Of a stretch of DNA of 64,000 nt, positions 25,140-36,649 are shown piece by piece. How positions within the stretch are numbered: position 1 is the stretch's first letter; every line of letters starts with the position of its first letter. This DNA comes from Panopea generosa (taxonomy: Eukaryota; Mollusca; Bivalvia; Adapedonta; Hiatellidae). Position numbers and translations under genes: made by a program. The notes beneath the pieces were generated by a model. It was not told the DNA's origin. It was given only the letters and a program-made list of their open reading frames with translations, and did no database searches. The stretch lies in NCBI GenBank assembly GCA_029582155.1, contig CM055901.1, forward strand, positions 3,765,482-3,829,481. The letters run 5' to 3'.

Positions 25140-25903
25140 ACCAACCAACCAACAGAAGAGATTGCTCTTAATAATGTAGTTCTGAAATGATTTAAAGATC
25201 GCATAGTTTTGTTAAGATAATTTACTATTGTTAAAAAGTGAAGTGTCGAGAGATATTGAATTTAAATTACGAAGTTCATTTGTCATTGCATTTCTCACGT
25301 AGGAGTAAGAAATTATGTTGAAGAAGAAATGATACAAAGTTTCTGTTTCGCCGCAGTAGTTCAAGCTACAGCAGTTAGTTCAAAGCCTACAACGAAGAAC
25401 ATGTTCCTTTCTAGAACCATAGAAGAATACTCTGGGACCTTCTTTTTATCCTTATTTAAAAGTGATTAAAATACACAACAGAATGGGTGCTCGCTTTATT
25501 CATTGGAAGGTAATTTCACTCGAGTATGGTCGATGGACGCCATTAGTTGTAATGGAGTGTGGGTCGTTAACAAACTGTTTGAAGGTTTTCAAATTTCTTA
25601 TAATTGCAGATATCAGCAACAGATGAAGGAACTAAAGTAGATAAATACTCAGACGAGAGGTTGTTACTAGCTTTGTAAAATTGTGTAAGTTTATATTTCG
25701 TTCTTCTGCTTTATAACTTAATTATATACGAGATCATTGATCGATACTGACATTGTTGCACGCTTGACGACATGTGCTTCTTCGTTCTGAAGTTTGTCAA
25801 GTTTGCCAAACTGAGAGCATGTTTCACACACACTCTCAGCATATTCCAAGACGGATAGGATAAACGATCGGTAAACGACATCTGTGGTCGTATTCACCAA
25901 CCA
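25140..25903 (-). pseudogene. Decayed 3' part of a non-LTR retrotransposon ORF2 (LINE)
   Basis: Read on the minus strand, 25900-25718 encodes YRSFILSVLEYAESVCETC then KLDKLQNEEAHVVKRAT. This is the conserved segment after the reverse-transcriptase palm in CR1/L2/Jockey-type LINEs (typically YRSFIRPVLEYAD.VW...LEKIQ..AAR..TGA). Further along, RPTLHYN and WRPSTILE appear near 25567-25530, separated by a stop. A clean frame at 25355-25212 begins CGETETLYHFFFN and continues VRNAMTNELRNLNSISLDTS, the usual C-terminal 'CG..E...H.FF.C' region with its last Cys replaced. Stops and frame changes between these blocks show it is dead. The 5' part, including the endonuclease and catalytic RT motifs, is absent, as with most 5'-truncated LINE insertions. 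Confidence 0.82.
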
Positions 25904-26170
25904 TTCTCTAGAATATTGTTAGACTTAAGTTTTGAAAATCAAATTTCAACCTCAGATGTCTGGTTTTTCATGAGATATAGAATAATTGAAAGCGTTTATT
26001 TGACTATATACTATATGTATCTACATGTTTGCAAATTTTGGTCTAAAAAAATGGTCTCTAAGTGTATTTTTTAACGTTCATTCTTGAGTTCAAGTCTAAA
26101 AACATTCTGAAGAACGGTTGGTGAATACCAGTCCAGGGCATTAAAGATCCAATTTATACTTGGGACGACG
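25904..26170. other. Spacer between LINE remnant and 115-bp array
   Basis: AT-rich DNA, no feature recognised. Confidence 0.3.
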
Positions 26171-26171
26171 T

Positions 26172-28128
26172 ATGCTATTGAGTATGTTATGCCGAGTACA
26201 GTCATTTGTAAGGTAAACGCCTTGGTGTTTGTGTGTTTTATTTTCCTCAATGATTGCTTTAGACGTGGTGAAAGAAGGAAATGATTGGCTAGTGTGTGTG
26301 TTCATGCCATGTACAGTCATTTGTTAGGTAAACGCCTTGGTGTTTGTGTGTTTTATTTTCCTCAATGATTGCTTTAGACGTGGTGAAAGAAGGAAATGGT
26401 TGGCTAGTGTGTATGTTCATGCCATGTACAGTCATTTGTAAGGTAAACGCCTTGGTGTTTGTGTGTTTTATTTTCCTCAATGATTGCTTTAGACGTGGTG
26501 AAAGAAGGAAATGGTTGGCTAGTGTGTGTGTTCATGCCATGTACAGTCATTTGTAAGGTAAACGCCTTGGTGTTTGTGTGTTTTATTTTCCACAATGATT
26601 GCTTTACACGTGGTGAAAGAAGGAAATGGTTGGCTAGTGTGTGTGTTCATGCCATGTACAGTCATTTGTAAGGTAAACGCCTTGGTGTTTGTGTGTTTTA
26701 ATTTCCTCAATGATTGCTTTAGACATGGTAAAAAGAGGATATGGTTGGCTATTGAGTATGTTCATGCCATGTACAGTCACTTGTAAGGTAAACACCTTGA
26801 TGTTTGTGTGTTTTAATTTCCTCAATGATTGCTTTAGACATGGTGAAAAGAGGATATGGTTGGCTAGTGTGTGTGTTCATGCCATGTACAGTCACTTGTA
26901 AGGTAAACGCCGTGGTGTTTGTGTGTTTTAATTTCCTCAATGATTGCTTTAGACGTGGTGAAAGAAGGAAATGGTTGGCTAGTGTGTGTGTTCATGCCAT
27001 GTACAGTCATTTGTAAGGTAAACTTCCTGGTGTTTGTGTGTTTTAATTTCCTCAATGATTGCTTTAGACGTGGTGAAAGACGGAAATGGTTGGCTAGTGT
27101 GTGTGTTCATGCCATGTACAGTCATTTGTAAGGTAAACGCCTTGGTGTTTGTGTGTTTTATTTTCCTCAATGATTGCTTTAAACGCTTTGGTGTTTGTGT
27201 GTTTTGATTTCCTCAATGATTGCTTCAGACGTGGTGAAAGGAGGATATAGTTGGCTAGTGTGTGTGTTCATGCCATGTACAGTCATTTGTGTAGGTAAAC
27301 GCCTTGGTGTTTGTGTGTTTTAATTTCCTCAATGATTGTTTTAGACATGGTGAAAAGAGGATATGGTTGGCTATTGTGTGTGTTCATGCCATGTATAGTC
27401 ATTTGTGTAGGTAAACGCTTTGGTGTTTGTGTGTTTTAATTTCCTCAATGATTGCTTTAGACATGGTGAAAAGAGAATATGGTTGGCTATTGTGTGTGTT
27501 CATGCCATGTACAGTCACTTGTAAGGTAAACTTCCTGGTGTTTGTGTGTTTTACTTTCCTCAATGATTGCTTTAGACATGGTGAAAGGAGGATATGGTTG
27601 GCTATTGTGTGTGTTCATGCCATGTATAGTCACTTGTAAGGTAATCTTCCTGGTGTTTGTGTGTTTTACTTTCCTCAATGATTGCTTTAGACGTGGTGAA
27701 AGGAGGATATGGTTGGCTATTGTGTGTGTTCATGCCATGTATAGTCATTTGTAAGGTAAACGCCTTGGTGTTTGTGTGTTTTAAATTCCTCAATGATTTT
27801 AGACGTGGTGAAAGGAGGATATGGTTGGCTATTGTGTGTGTTCATGCCATTTACAGTCACTTGTAAGGTAAACGCCCTGGTGTTTGTGTGTTTTAAAATC
27901 CTCAATGATTGCTTTAGACGTGGTGAAAGGAGGATATGGTTGGCTATTGTGTGTGTTCATGCCATGTATAGTCACTTGTAAGGTAAACGCCTTGATGTTT
28001 GTGTGTTTTATTTTCCTCAATGATTGCTTTAGACGTGGTGAAAGGAGGATATGGTTGGCTATTGTGTGTGTTCATGCCATGTACAGTCATTTGTAAGGTA
28101 AACTTCCTGGTGTTTGTGTGTTTTACTT
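26172..28128. repeat. 115-bp tandem array (satellite-like)
   Basis: About 17 head-to-tail copies of a 115-bp unit containing TGTTCATGCCATGTACAGTC, TTGTAAGGTAAACGCC and CCTCAATGATTGCTTTAGAC. Spacing is exactly 115 bp over long stretches, with a truncated unit near 27170-27230 and a 3-bp deletion near 27797. Two subfamilies (AGAAGGAAATGG and GAGGATATGG) sit mostly left and right respectively. Because 115 is not a multiple of three, each strand shows a ladder of 70- and 63-codon frames offset by 115 bp; they are not genes. Confidence 0.96.
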
Positions 28129-28248
28129 TGTTTTTACTTATCTTGGTGTCGTCAATCATTGTTTGGTTCAGAAATAAGTCATACAAGATGTTTGCGTTAT
28201 CAGGATCATCACTAAAGTATGAGCTTGTAATGAAATTGAGCAATAGAC
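28129..28248. other. Junction between 115-bp array and MITE copy 2
   Basis: 120 bp of unique sequence. On the minus strand it is open and continuous with the MITE interior frame (LLLNFITSSYFSDDPDNANI and following residues), but I do not recognise the peptide. Confidence 0.4.
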
Positions 28249-28705
28249 GTCTCACTTCACAGTTATGCCCCTTTTTTCCCACAGTAACATGATTCTTATG
28301 CTTAAAAACAAAGCCTAAGTAATTTGGTTTTGAAATATTTTCAAAATGGTTCATAGTAGTTGTAATTTCTTGCTGCAGATGAGTAGTGCAAAAGTTGGTA
28401 TAGCATTTACTGCAATAAGACATCACTGGTGTTAAAAATGTGACTTTTATAGGATTTCAACTTATGCATGTATTGATGAATATTTGCGGGCGTCTTTTTA
28501 AAAAAAAAACTCAGGGTCTCACTGCTACTTATTTTTAAAAAACCAACGTGGTCAACCCACAAGTTATTGTGAATTTTTATGTGGGTTTACATTCCTACTA
28601 TAAAAAAATTAAAAAAAAATTCTAGGTGGAATTCTTTTTTTACCATGGAAATCCTAGACCTTATTTTACATAGAACAAAGAACAAAATTCACTGTGTAGT
28701 GAGCC
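28249..28705. mobile_element. MITE-like element, copy 2 (inverted relative to copy 1)
   Basis: The ends GTCTCACTTCACAGTT and ACTGTGTAGTGAGCC are slightly mutated versions of the copy-1 termini. The interior is the reverse complement of 14684-15149 with substitutions and small indels. On the minus strand a frame from an ATG near 28423 reads MSYCSKCYTNFC..HLQQ and stays open through the element. Confidence 0.82.
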
Positions 28706-29400
28706 TAGAGGTATCGTTTGACTATTTTTATTATAGATGAATGATTTAAGTGTTTTCAACAATATATTTTACTAATCTGGATCTGTGCTTTCTTAAACTT
28801 TTTGACCGTGTTTTCGAAGCATTTATTATTGGATTCTATCAATAAACGTGAAACCTCATTTATGAGGTCTCTGAATGGTCTCTCTAATATCGTTCACTGT
28901 TAATAGTTTTAGCTTTTTTACAGCACGCTTTCTGTTGTAGTTTTACTTTTTTATTTTACAGTGTGTTCATGAGATATCATTTTGATTGAAATACAAGTAT
29001 AAACAGTTTCGTTTATCCTATGTGTAAAGTTAGAAGAATCTACATTTATATCGTCATTATAAACAGTATTCGATTCAGCCGAACGTAGACTAGTTCGTAA
29101 TTTATTGAAACTGATGGCCGCTCAGGATATCTTCAGCAACTGAGGGGTCTCAGTGTCCACGGAAAACCTAATACTGCTGTCGGCCATTGACAGACTGTTG
29201 TCGGTAAAGTAACCTTCTGGTATGGACGCATGTCATTTTCACCTAGCTTGATGTAAATCTCAGCATGTTTCCGAGTCAGTCAATTTCTCTTGTGAAGCAA
29301 GTAGGTCACCTTGTTTTTCTTGACTGCCAATATAGAGGCAAGGATAGTTAATTTTTTTTTTTTTGTAAACTTGATTGACTGGTGTATTCGGTATCTGTCG
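28706..29400. other. Unique DNA
   Basis: No gene, tRNA or element recognised; a T-run lies at 29350-29364. Confidence 0.35.
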
Positions 29401-29404
29401 GTCT

Positions 29405-29552
29405 CGGTTAACTAGTCGGTAGCGTAACTGCCTTTAAATCCAGAGTTCGAATTCCAACCTTGCCACAGTTTCCATGATGATAGATATACAGCATTGCGTC
29501 TAATTGCAATTCTCATCTCACCGCTGAAACAAGATGAAATGTTATCCTGACG
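29405..29552 (+). mobile_element. SINE family B, partial and diverged
   Basis: TCGGTTAACTAGTCGGTAGC (A-box-like) and CAGAGTTCGAATTCCAAC (B-box-like) are followed by CCACAGTTTCCATGATGATAGATATACAGCATTGCGTCT and TCTCATCTCACCGCTGAAAC, matching the first half of family B. It then switches to TGACGGAATTAGCCGAGTAC, a motif also found at 37743-37762. Confidence 0.6.
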
Positions 29553-31285
29553 GAATTAGCCGAGTACATGCGATTGGTGTTGGCCATTATATTTTTGCTT
29601 TCAATTACATATTATAAATACATTGTTCAACATGTGTGTTTAGCGAAAATATAATCATAATACAATTATAATGATATATATATATATATATATTGGTTTG
29701 TAAAATAACAAAAACCGTTGAATTTCCCGCCTTTTAATATAAATAATCAGACAGACTGGAGTTAGTTCGTTTATCGTCCGTCGAACAGAGAACAGACACT
29801 AAGCGAATAACAAACTACTTGCTATCTATAACAAAACATCCAATTAAAAGTGAAATGACATACTCGTGAAATGCAGTCTGTATGAAATACGTATTAAGTT
29901 CCGATATATCATCATTTTGCCGATTATAGTAACGGTAGACCATATCTAGTGATATTCAATATCAGATGCAGGATCAGCTGAAACGTTTAATTCATATACT
30001 GCTCAGAAATCGATTTTCCCGCTCATCCAAAATTTACCTGATGCTTTATAAGATTCCAGCACGTGACAAACTGAAAGCGTCTCCCGACATTGTTTCTTGC
30101 GAGCCGACTTGATTTTCAAATAATTATACGCCATTGTCGACAGTAATGAGTTCATCCTCTGATAAAGCAGGCGTCCAAGTTATCAGATATCGGTTCGATA
30201 TTAAGGCAGCGGCTTCGGAAAGCCCCTCTTCGCCGGATACAAAATAATCTTTATTTTAGATCTTTTGAGACCATTAGTATATTTAGTTTCAATTTTGTCT
30301 CAATTTAGTTCCAGGACAATTCTTTGATGAATACAACAAATCGAGTTGTCCCAGGTGAACAAGGTGCGTACTTGATTAAGTAAATGGTGGAAGTGATTGG
30401 CGATAAAATGAAATTTCCAGGGAAATCTGATCTCTTAAGAGATATAAACAGGCGAGGACGGTTACGCGAATGGTCTTTTCCATCAGCTTTATAGACTTTA
30501 GGAGTAGTAATGATTGATAATGAAAGAGCCATATAAAACATCGTGCTTATTTTAACGAGAAAGCGTTAATCTTCAACGTGGAAATTTTCTTTCTGTTTTC
30601 GAACGTCTTTCGAATATATCATATCAATGCTTTGTTTGTTTCCTTAGGGTTGATATTTCAAATTATTGTCTTTAGATTATTTACATACACTTAAATATAA
30701 AACGTCATTGGTACTAGAGTGTGCTAGGCACACAGTTACTGTAGTCACAACAAGATGAATGGAATATAACAGATAAAATATGTTCATTGTTATAAAACTC
30801 ATACGTTCTTTTATGCAAAACTGGAATACAGAGTTGCAAAATTCAACTAGAGCTAAAAATTACAATTTGTTTGCCGATTTTAGATTTCAACCATATTTAC
30901 ATATAGTTAAACTATCACGATTGAATTTGCACGTTAGAAGTAGAAGCTGACAAATGACTCAAGCCTCCGAGAAAGGAGATGTAAGACACACGAAGATGAT
31001 TTTCTTTTTTTTTTTTTTTTGTTACAATGTCCATAATATCAAGCCATTAAAAAATAATTTATTAAGAAGTACTTTTTGAAGAATGCATTCATACTAAAAT
31101 TTGTGGAGTTGATAAACTGTGAAAATAGTTCAGCAATTAGACATCTATCCGCAACATATATGTACAAAAGATTTGAACAAAGATCAAACATAAATCACGT
31201 GTAGTCAGCCTTTTTCCCGTCTCATGACTGATAAACACAAGTGTATGTATAACATTAAAAGTTCTACTATTCAGGTTTTGGATTT
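29553..31285. other. Unique AT-rich DNA
   Basis: (AT)n at 29669-29692. A stretch at about 30060-30240 has more GC and several CpGs but no recognisable coding content. A 78-codon minus frame at 30305-30541 looks like ordinary peptide but matches nothing I know. A poly-T run lies at 31005-31020. Confidence 0.4.
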
Positions 31286-31289
31286 ATCT

Positions 31290-32290
31290 TTATTGTCCAT
31301 GACAACTGTATTAAATCTTTATAAAATTAATATTTGATCTGTTCTAGGTTTACATTTTATTTCATCAACCATGCATGTGTTAAGGCTTTGTTAGATTAAT
31401 ATTTCTTCTGTTTAAGGTTTTAATGTTTTTATTTTATCCGCAATACATGTGCCATACAATATTTCTTCTGTTTAATGTTTACATTTTATTTTATCCACCC
31501 TACATGTTTTAAGGCTTTGTTAGATTAACATTAATTTTGTTCTGTTTAAGGTTTACATGTCATTTTATCCACCATACATGTGTTAAGGCTTTGTTAGATT
31601 AATATTTGTTCTGTTTAAGGTTTTAATGTTTTTATTTTATCCACCCTACATGTTTTAAGGCTTTGTTAGATAAACATTAATTTTGTTCTGTTTAAGGTTT
31701 ACATGTCATTTTATCCACCATACATGTGTTAAGGCTTTGTTAGATTAATATTTGTTCTGTTTAATGTTTACATTTTATATTATCCACCCTACATGTTTTA
31801 AGGCTTTGTTAGATAAACATTAATTGTGTTCTGTTTAAGGTTTACATGTTTTTTATCCACCATACATGTGTCAAGTCTTTGTTAGATTAATATTTGTTCT
31901 GTTCTAGGTTTACATTTTATTGTATCCACCATATATGGGTTAAGGTTTTGTTAGATTAATATTTGTTCTGTTCTAGGTTTACATTTTATTGTATCCACCA
32001 TACATGTGTTAAGGCTTTGTTAGATTAATATTTGTTCTGTTCTAGGTTTACATTTTATTGTATCCACCATATATGGGTTAAGGTTTTGTTAGATAAACGT
32101 TTGTTCTGTTAAAAGTTTCAATTTTTATTTTATCCACTATACATGTGTTAAAGCTTTGTTAGATTATTTGTTCTGTTTAAGATTTACATTTTAGTCCATT
32201 CACCAAACATGTATTAAGCTTTGTTATATTAATATTCGTTATGTTTAAGGTTTACATTTTATTTCATTCATCACAAATCTATGAATAAGG
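31290..32290. repeat. ~69-bp minisatellite array
   Basis: About 14 copies of TGTTAAGGCTTTGTTAGATT + AATATTTGTTCTGTT.. + AGGTTTACATTTTAT + TTATCCACCATACATG. Some copies carry small length changes (CATTAATTTTGTTCTG variants), and two variants alternate between 31500 and 31900. Confidence 0.93.
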
Positions 32291-32442
32291 TACAACAGTA
32301 GTAAAGCAGATTAAAACCATAGATGCACCTACAATATCATAGATATTCAATGAATGCTATCACTGGTGATACCAATTACAGCTATCACGTATTTTTGTTG
32401 TCCATATTTAATAGCCCGGTTTCGCATCCGAGGAAAGACCAA

Positions 32443-33336
32443 CAAACATATCCATTTCTGAAACCCGTTGTCGGAAAACGCAAACAGGCCTACCCGTTAC
32501 TGAAATAATGTGTCAGAAAACGCCTACAAACCTACCCATTACTGAAATAATGTGTAGGTAAACTTCTACATGCCTACCCCATTACTGAAATCATGTGTAA
32601 GTAAACTCCTACATGCATACCCATTACTGAAACCCTTGGTCGGAAAACGCCTACAAACACACCCATTACTGAAATCCTGGGTCGTAAAACGCCTACATAC
32701 ACACCCATTATTGAAATCCTTTGTCGGAAAACTCATACGTACCTACCTTTTACTGAAATCCTTTGTCGGAAAACTCCTTCATACCTACCCATTACTGAAA
32801 TCCTTTGTCGGTAAACTCCTACATACCTACCCATTACTGAAATCCTTTGTCGGAAATCTCCTACATACCTACCCATTAATGAAATCCTTTGTCGCAAAAC
32901 TCCGACATACCTACCCATTACTGAAATCCTTTGCCGCAAAACTCCTACATACCTACCCATTACTGAAATCCTTTGTCGGTAAACTCCTACATACCTACCC
33001 ATTACTGAAATCCTTTGCTGCAAAACTCCGACATACCTACCCATTACTGAAATCCTTTGTCGGAAAACTCCTACATACCTACCCATTACTGAAATCCTTT
33101 GTCGGAAAACTCCTACATACCCACCTATTAATGAAATCCTTTGTCGCAAAACTCAGACATACCTACCCATTATTGAAATCTTTTGCCGCCAAACTCCTAC
33201 ATGCCTACCCATTAATGAAATCCATTGTCGCATAACTCCTACATACCTACCCATTACTGATATCCTTTGTTGCAAAACTCCGATATACCTACCCATTACT
33301 GAAATCCTTTGTCGGAAAACTTCTACTTGCCTGCCC
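32443..33336. repeat. 42-bp minisatellite array 1
   Basis: About 21 copies of CCTACCCATTACTGAAATCC + TTTGTCGGAAAACTCCTACA + TA. Units at the left edge are most diverged. A run of 221 codons is open because the unit is 14 codons and stop-free in several frames. Confidence 0.96.
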
Positions 33337-33504
33337 ATAAATTTCGAAAAGTTTCTTCGATATAAAAACGTGTAATTACTTATTATTTCCAAATCGCAAA
33401 CGGCCCAAACATTTCAACAAGGGAAACAACTCTGCACTGCCGCATTAGGCCACGTATAAATACAATGCGAGTTTCCTGTGACTCATATCGAGAGGGATAT
33501 AACA
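33337..33504. repeat. Array spacer, copy 1
   Basis: Non-42-bp sequence from ATAAATTTCGAAAAGTTTCT to GAGAGGGATATAACA. It recurs almost exactly at 34389-34560, 1052 bp away. Confidence 0.95.
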
Positions 33505-34388
33505 CCATTACTGAAATCATGTGTCGGAAAACGCCTACATACCCACCCATTACTGAAATCTTTTGTCGGAAAACGCCTACATACCTACTCATTATTGAAA
33601 TCTTTTGTCGGAAAACGCCTACATACCTTCCCATTACTGAAATCTTTTGTCGGAAAACTCCTGCATGCCTACCCATTACTGAAATTCTTTGTCGGAAAAC
33701 TCCTACATACCTACCCATTACTGAAATCCTTTGTCGGAAAACTCTTACATACCTACCCATTACTGAAATCCTTTGTCGGAAAACTCCTACATACCTACCC
33801 ATTACTGAAATCCTTTGTCGGAAAACGCCTACATACCTACCCATTACTGAAATATTTTGTCGGAAAACTCCTGCATGCCTACCCATTACTGAAATTCTTT
33901 GTCGGAAAACTCCTACATACCTACCCATTACTGAAATCCTTTGTCGGAAAACTCTTACATACCTACCCATTACTGAAATCCTTTGTCGGAAAACTCCTAC
34001 ATACCTACCCATTACTGAAATCCTTTGTCGGAAAACGCCTACATACCTACCCATTACTGAAATCTTTTGTCGGAAAACTCCTGCATGCCTACCCATTACT
34101 GAAATTCTTTGTCGGAAAACTCTCACATACCTACCCATTACTGAAATCCTTTGTCGGAAAACTCTTACATACCTACCTATTACTGAAATTCTTTGTCCGA
34201 AAACTCCTACATACCTACCCATTACTGAAATCCTTTGTCGGAAAACTCTTACATATCTACCCATTACTGAAATTCTTTGTCGAAAAACTCCTACATACCT
34301 ACCCATTACTGAAATCCTTTGTCGCAAAACTCGAACATACCTACCCATTACTGAAATCCTTTGTCGGAAAACTTCTACTTGCCTGCCC
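33505..34388. repeat. 42-bp minisatellite array 2
   Basis: 21 units. Within it, five- to seven-unit blocks distinguished by CTCCTGCATGCC and CGCCTACATACC variants recur (about 33640-33830 and 33850-34040), indicating local higher-order duplication. Frames of 304-335 codons are open on both strands. Confidence 0.96.
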
Positions 34389-34560
34389 ATAAATTTCGAA
34401 AAGTTTCTTCGATATAAAAACGTTTAATTACTTATTATTTCCAAATCGCAAACGGCCCAAACATTTCAACAAGGGAAACAACTCTGCACTGCCGCATTAG
34501 GCCACGTATAAATAAATACAATGCGAGTTTCCTGTGACTCATATCGAGAGGGATATAACA
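34389..34560. repeat. Array spacer, copy 2
   Basis: Near-identical to 33337-33504 with a 4-bp AATA insertion in AAATAAATACAATGCG and a GTGTAA/GTTTAA change. Confidence 0.95.
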
Positions 34561-35640
34561 CCATTACTGAAATCATGTGTCGGAAAACGCCTACATACCC
34601 ACCCATTAATGAAATGCTTTGTCGGAAAACGCCTACATACCTACCCATTATTGAAATATTTTGTCGGAAAACGCCTACATACCTTCCAATTACTGAAATC
34701 CTTTGTCGGAAAACTCCTGCATGCCTACCCATTACTGAAATTCTTTGTCGGAAAACTCTCACATACCTACCCATTACTGAAATCCTTTGTCGGAAAACTC
34801 CTACATACCCACCCATTAATGAAATCTTTTGCCGCAAAACTCCTACATGCCTACCCATTACTGAAATCCATTGTCGCATAACTCCTACATACCTACCTAT
34901 TACTGAAATCCTTTGTCGCAAAACTCTGACATACCTACCCATTAATGAAATCCTTTGTCGGAAAACTCCTACATACCTACCCATTACTGAAATCCTTTGT
35001 CGGAAAACTCCTACATACCTACCCATTACTGAAATCCTTTGTCGGAAAACTCCTACATGCCTACCCATTACTGAAATTCTTTGTCGGAAAACTCCTACAT
35101 ACCTACCCATTAATGAAATCCTTTGTCGGAAAACTCCTACATGCCTACTCATTACTGAAATCCTTTGTCGGAAAACTCCTACATACCTACTCATTACTGA
35201 AATCCTTTGTCGGAAAACTCCTACATGCCTACCCATTACTGAAATCCTTTGTCGGAAAACTCCTACATACCTACCCATTACTGAAATCCTTTGTCGGAAA
35301 ACTCCTACATGCCTACCCATTACTGAAATCCTTTGTCGGAAAACTCCTACATACCTACCCATTACTGAAATCCTTTGTCGGAAAACTCCTACATACCTAC
35401 CCATTACTAAAATCCTTTGTCGGAAAACTCCTACATGCATACCCATTACTGAAATCCTTTGTCGGAAAACTTCTACATGCCTACCCATAACTGAAATCCT
35501 TTGTCGGAAAACTCTTACATACCTACCCATTACTGAAATCCTTTGTCAGAAAACTCTTACATACCTACCCATTACTGAAATCCTTTGTCAGAAAACTCTT
35601 ACATACCTACCCATTACTGAAATCATGTGTCGGACAACAG
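34561..35640. repeat. 42-bp minisatellite array 3
   Basis: About 26 units; right-hand copies (after 34940) are the most homogeneous in the whole cluster. The array ends at GAAATCATGTGTCGGACAAC, the same ATCATGTG variant that opens arrays 2 and 3. Frames of 354 (minus) and 378 (plus) codons are repeat artefacts as far as can be judged. Confidence 0.96.
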
Positions 35641-36328
35641 CAAACAGTGAAAAATAAATTTGCGGGCCTACGCATGCAGTCATTCACACGTTTATAATAC
35701 TGGCGGTCACTCGCTGTGTCCTATGGTATAAACGGGCACCACGTTGTCCAAGCAGCCGCATGATAGTGTGCTTATTGAACAATAAATCTCGGATACTGAT
35801 CGATAAAACGCTCCAAATGACAGTTCATACTTCTTGGCAAAGTAACGTGTCACATTCATATACCGGCTGCTTACGCCGGATCTTCGAAACAGACCCGCAG
35901 AGAATACTTTACAGCAAATTGTTCCGAGAAATACTCTCTTCTGTCATTGCAACAAAGTAACTACTTAGGGCAATCTTCGCCTCGTCCCGCGGAGATTTCA
36001 GCAGGATTTATCTGTAAATTGCACCGTAGAATAATTCTGTCCACATATTTGACGTATAGAGGTTAGGTAAGTGTACGTGGATTTAAACGAGGGGTTTTGA
36101 TGAAGCTCTGTCTTCACATCTGATGCTGAGGTGTTGGGCGCGCATAATGTTTGGACTCACTGGCGAAGCTACCTTAACGCCAAAAACGCCCGGGCTTGCA
36201 CATGTTTTTACTTTGTTTTTTTTTTTGCATCACTTTATCTCAAGGAAATGCCCCCAGAACGCAGAAAATGCATCCTTAAAATCAATTTTTTTCTTGAGGT
36301 AGAGTGAGTGAGTGGGAGATGCCCTCAG
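35641..36328. other. Unique DNA with moderate GC
   Basis: 35650-36100 is less AT-rich than its surroundings, has several CpGs and contains a donor-like GAGGTTAGGTAAGTG near 36060. A 66-codon frame (35760-35960) matches no family. It could be a noncoding or unrecognised exon, but the evidence is weak. Confidence 0.35.
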
Positions 36329-36360
36329 CCCCCCCCCCCCCCCCCCCCCCCCACACACAC
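36329..36360 (+). repeat. C-run followed by (CA)n
   Basis: A pure C run of about 22 bases at 36331-36352, then ACACACAC. Length is likely unstable. Confidence 0.93.
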
Positions 36361-36521
36361 TAGAAATGGTGGGCCCTACTAAACTATAAGACAATTCGAC
36401 CATAGAGTATCCCTTTTTCTAAGCAGTATAAGAGGGTGTTTTTTTACTTGAGTGATATGAAATAGTTCCCTTAAAGAAATGATAACAACTTGTTTTACAA
36501 TCAATGTTATTTAAGTAGAGG

Positions 36522-36649
36522 AAATTTGTTTGTTTTGGTGTAAGGTCGAATTATATTTAATCAAGTAATCACCAAAAGTCATTGAGAATATAATTTTTGG
36601 TGATCACGAGATGAAATATTATTTGATCTGACACAAAAACAAACAAATT
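36522..36649. repeat. Imperfect inverted repeat (foldback, ~55-bp arms)
   Basis: The left arm starts AATTTGTTTGTTTTGGTGTA and ends AGTAATCACCAAAA; the right arm starts TTTTTGGTGATCACGAG and ends GACACAAAAACAAACAAATT. The arms pair with scattered mismatches around a loop of about 15 bases. It could be a small foldback transposon or MITE. Confidence 0.75.

Noticed and set aside
26289-27170. Ladder of 63- and 70-codon genes on both strands
   Set aside because: Identical frames recur every 115 bp, the array period; an artefact of the monomer.
32443-35640. CRISPR-like array
   Set aside because: Repeats are contiguous without unique spacers, vary between copies, and the DNA is eukaryotic.
33383-35657. 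Open frames of 304-378 codons on both strands as repeat-protein genes
   Set aside because: They come from a 42-bp (14-codon) stop-free unit. Several frames are open at once, common variants are nonsynonymous in all of them, and no promoter, signal peptide or splice signal is seen.
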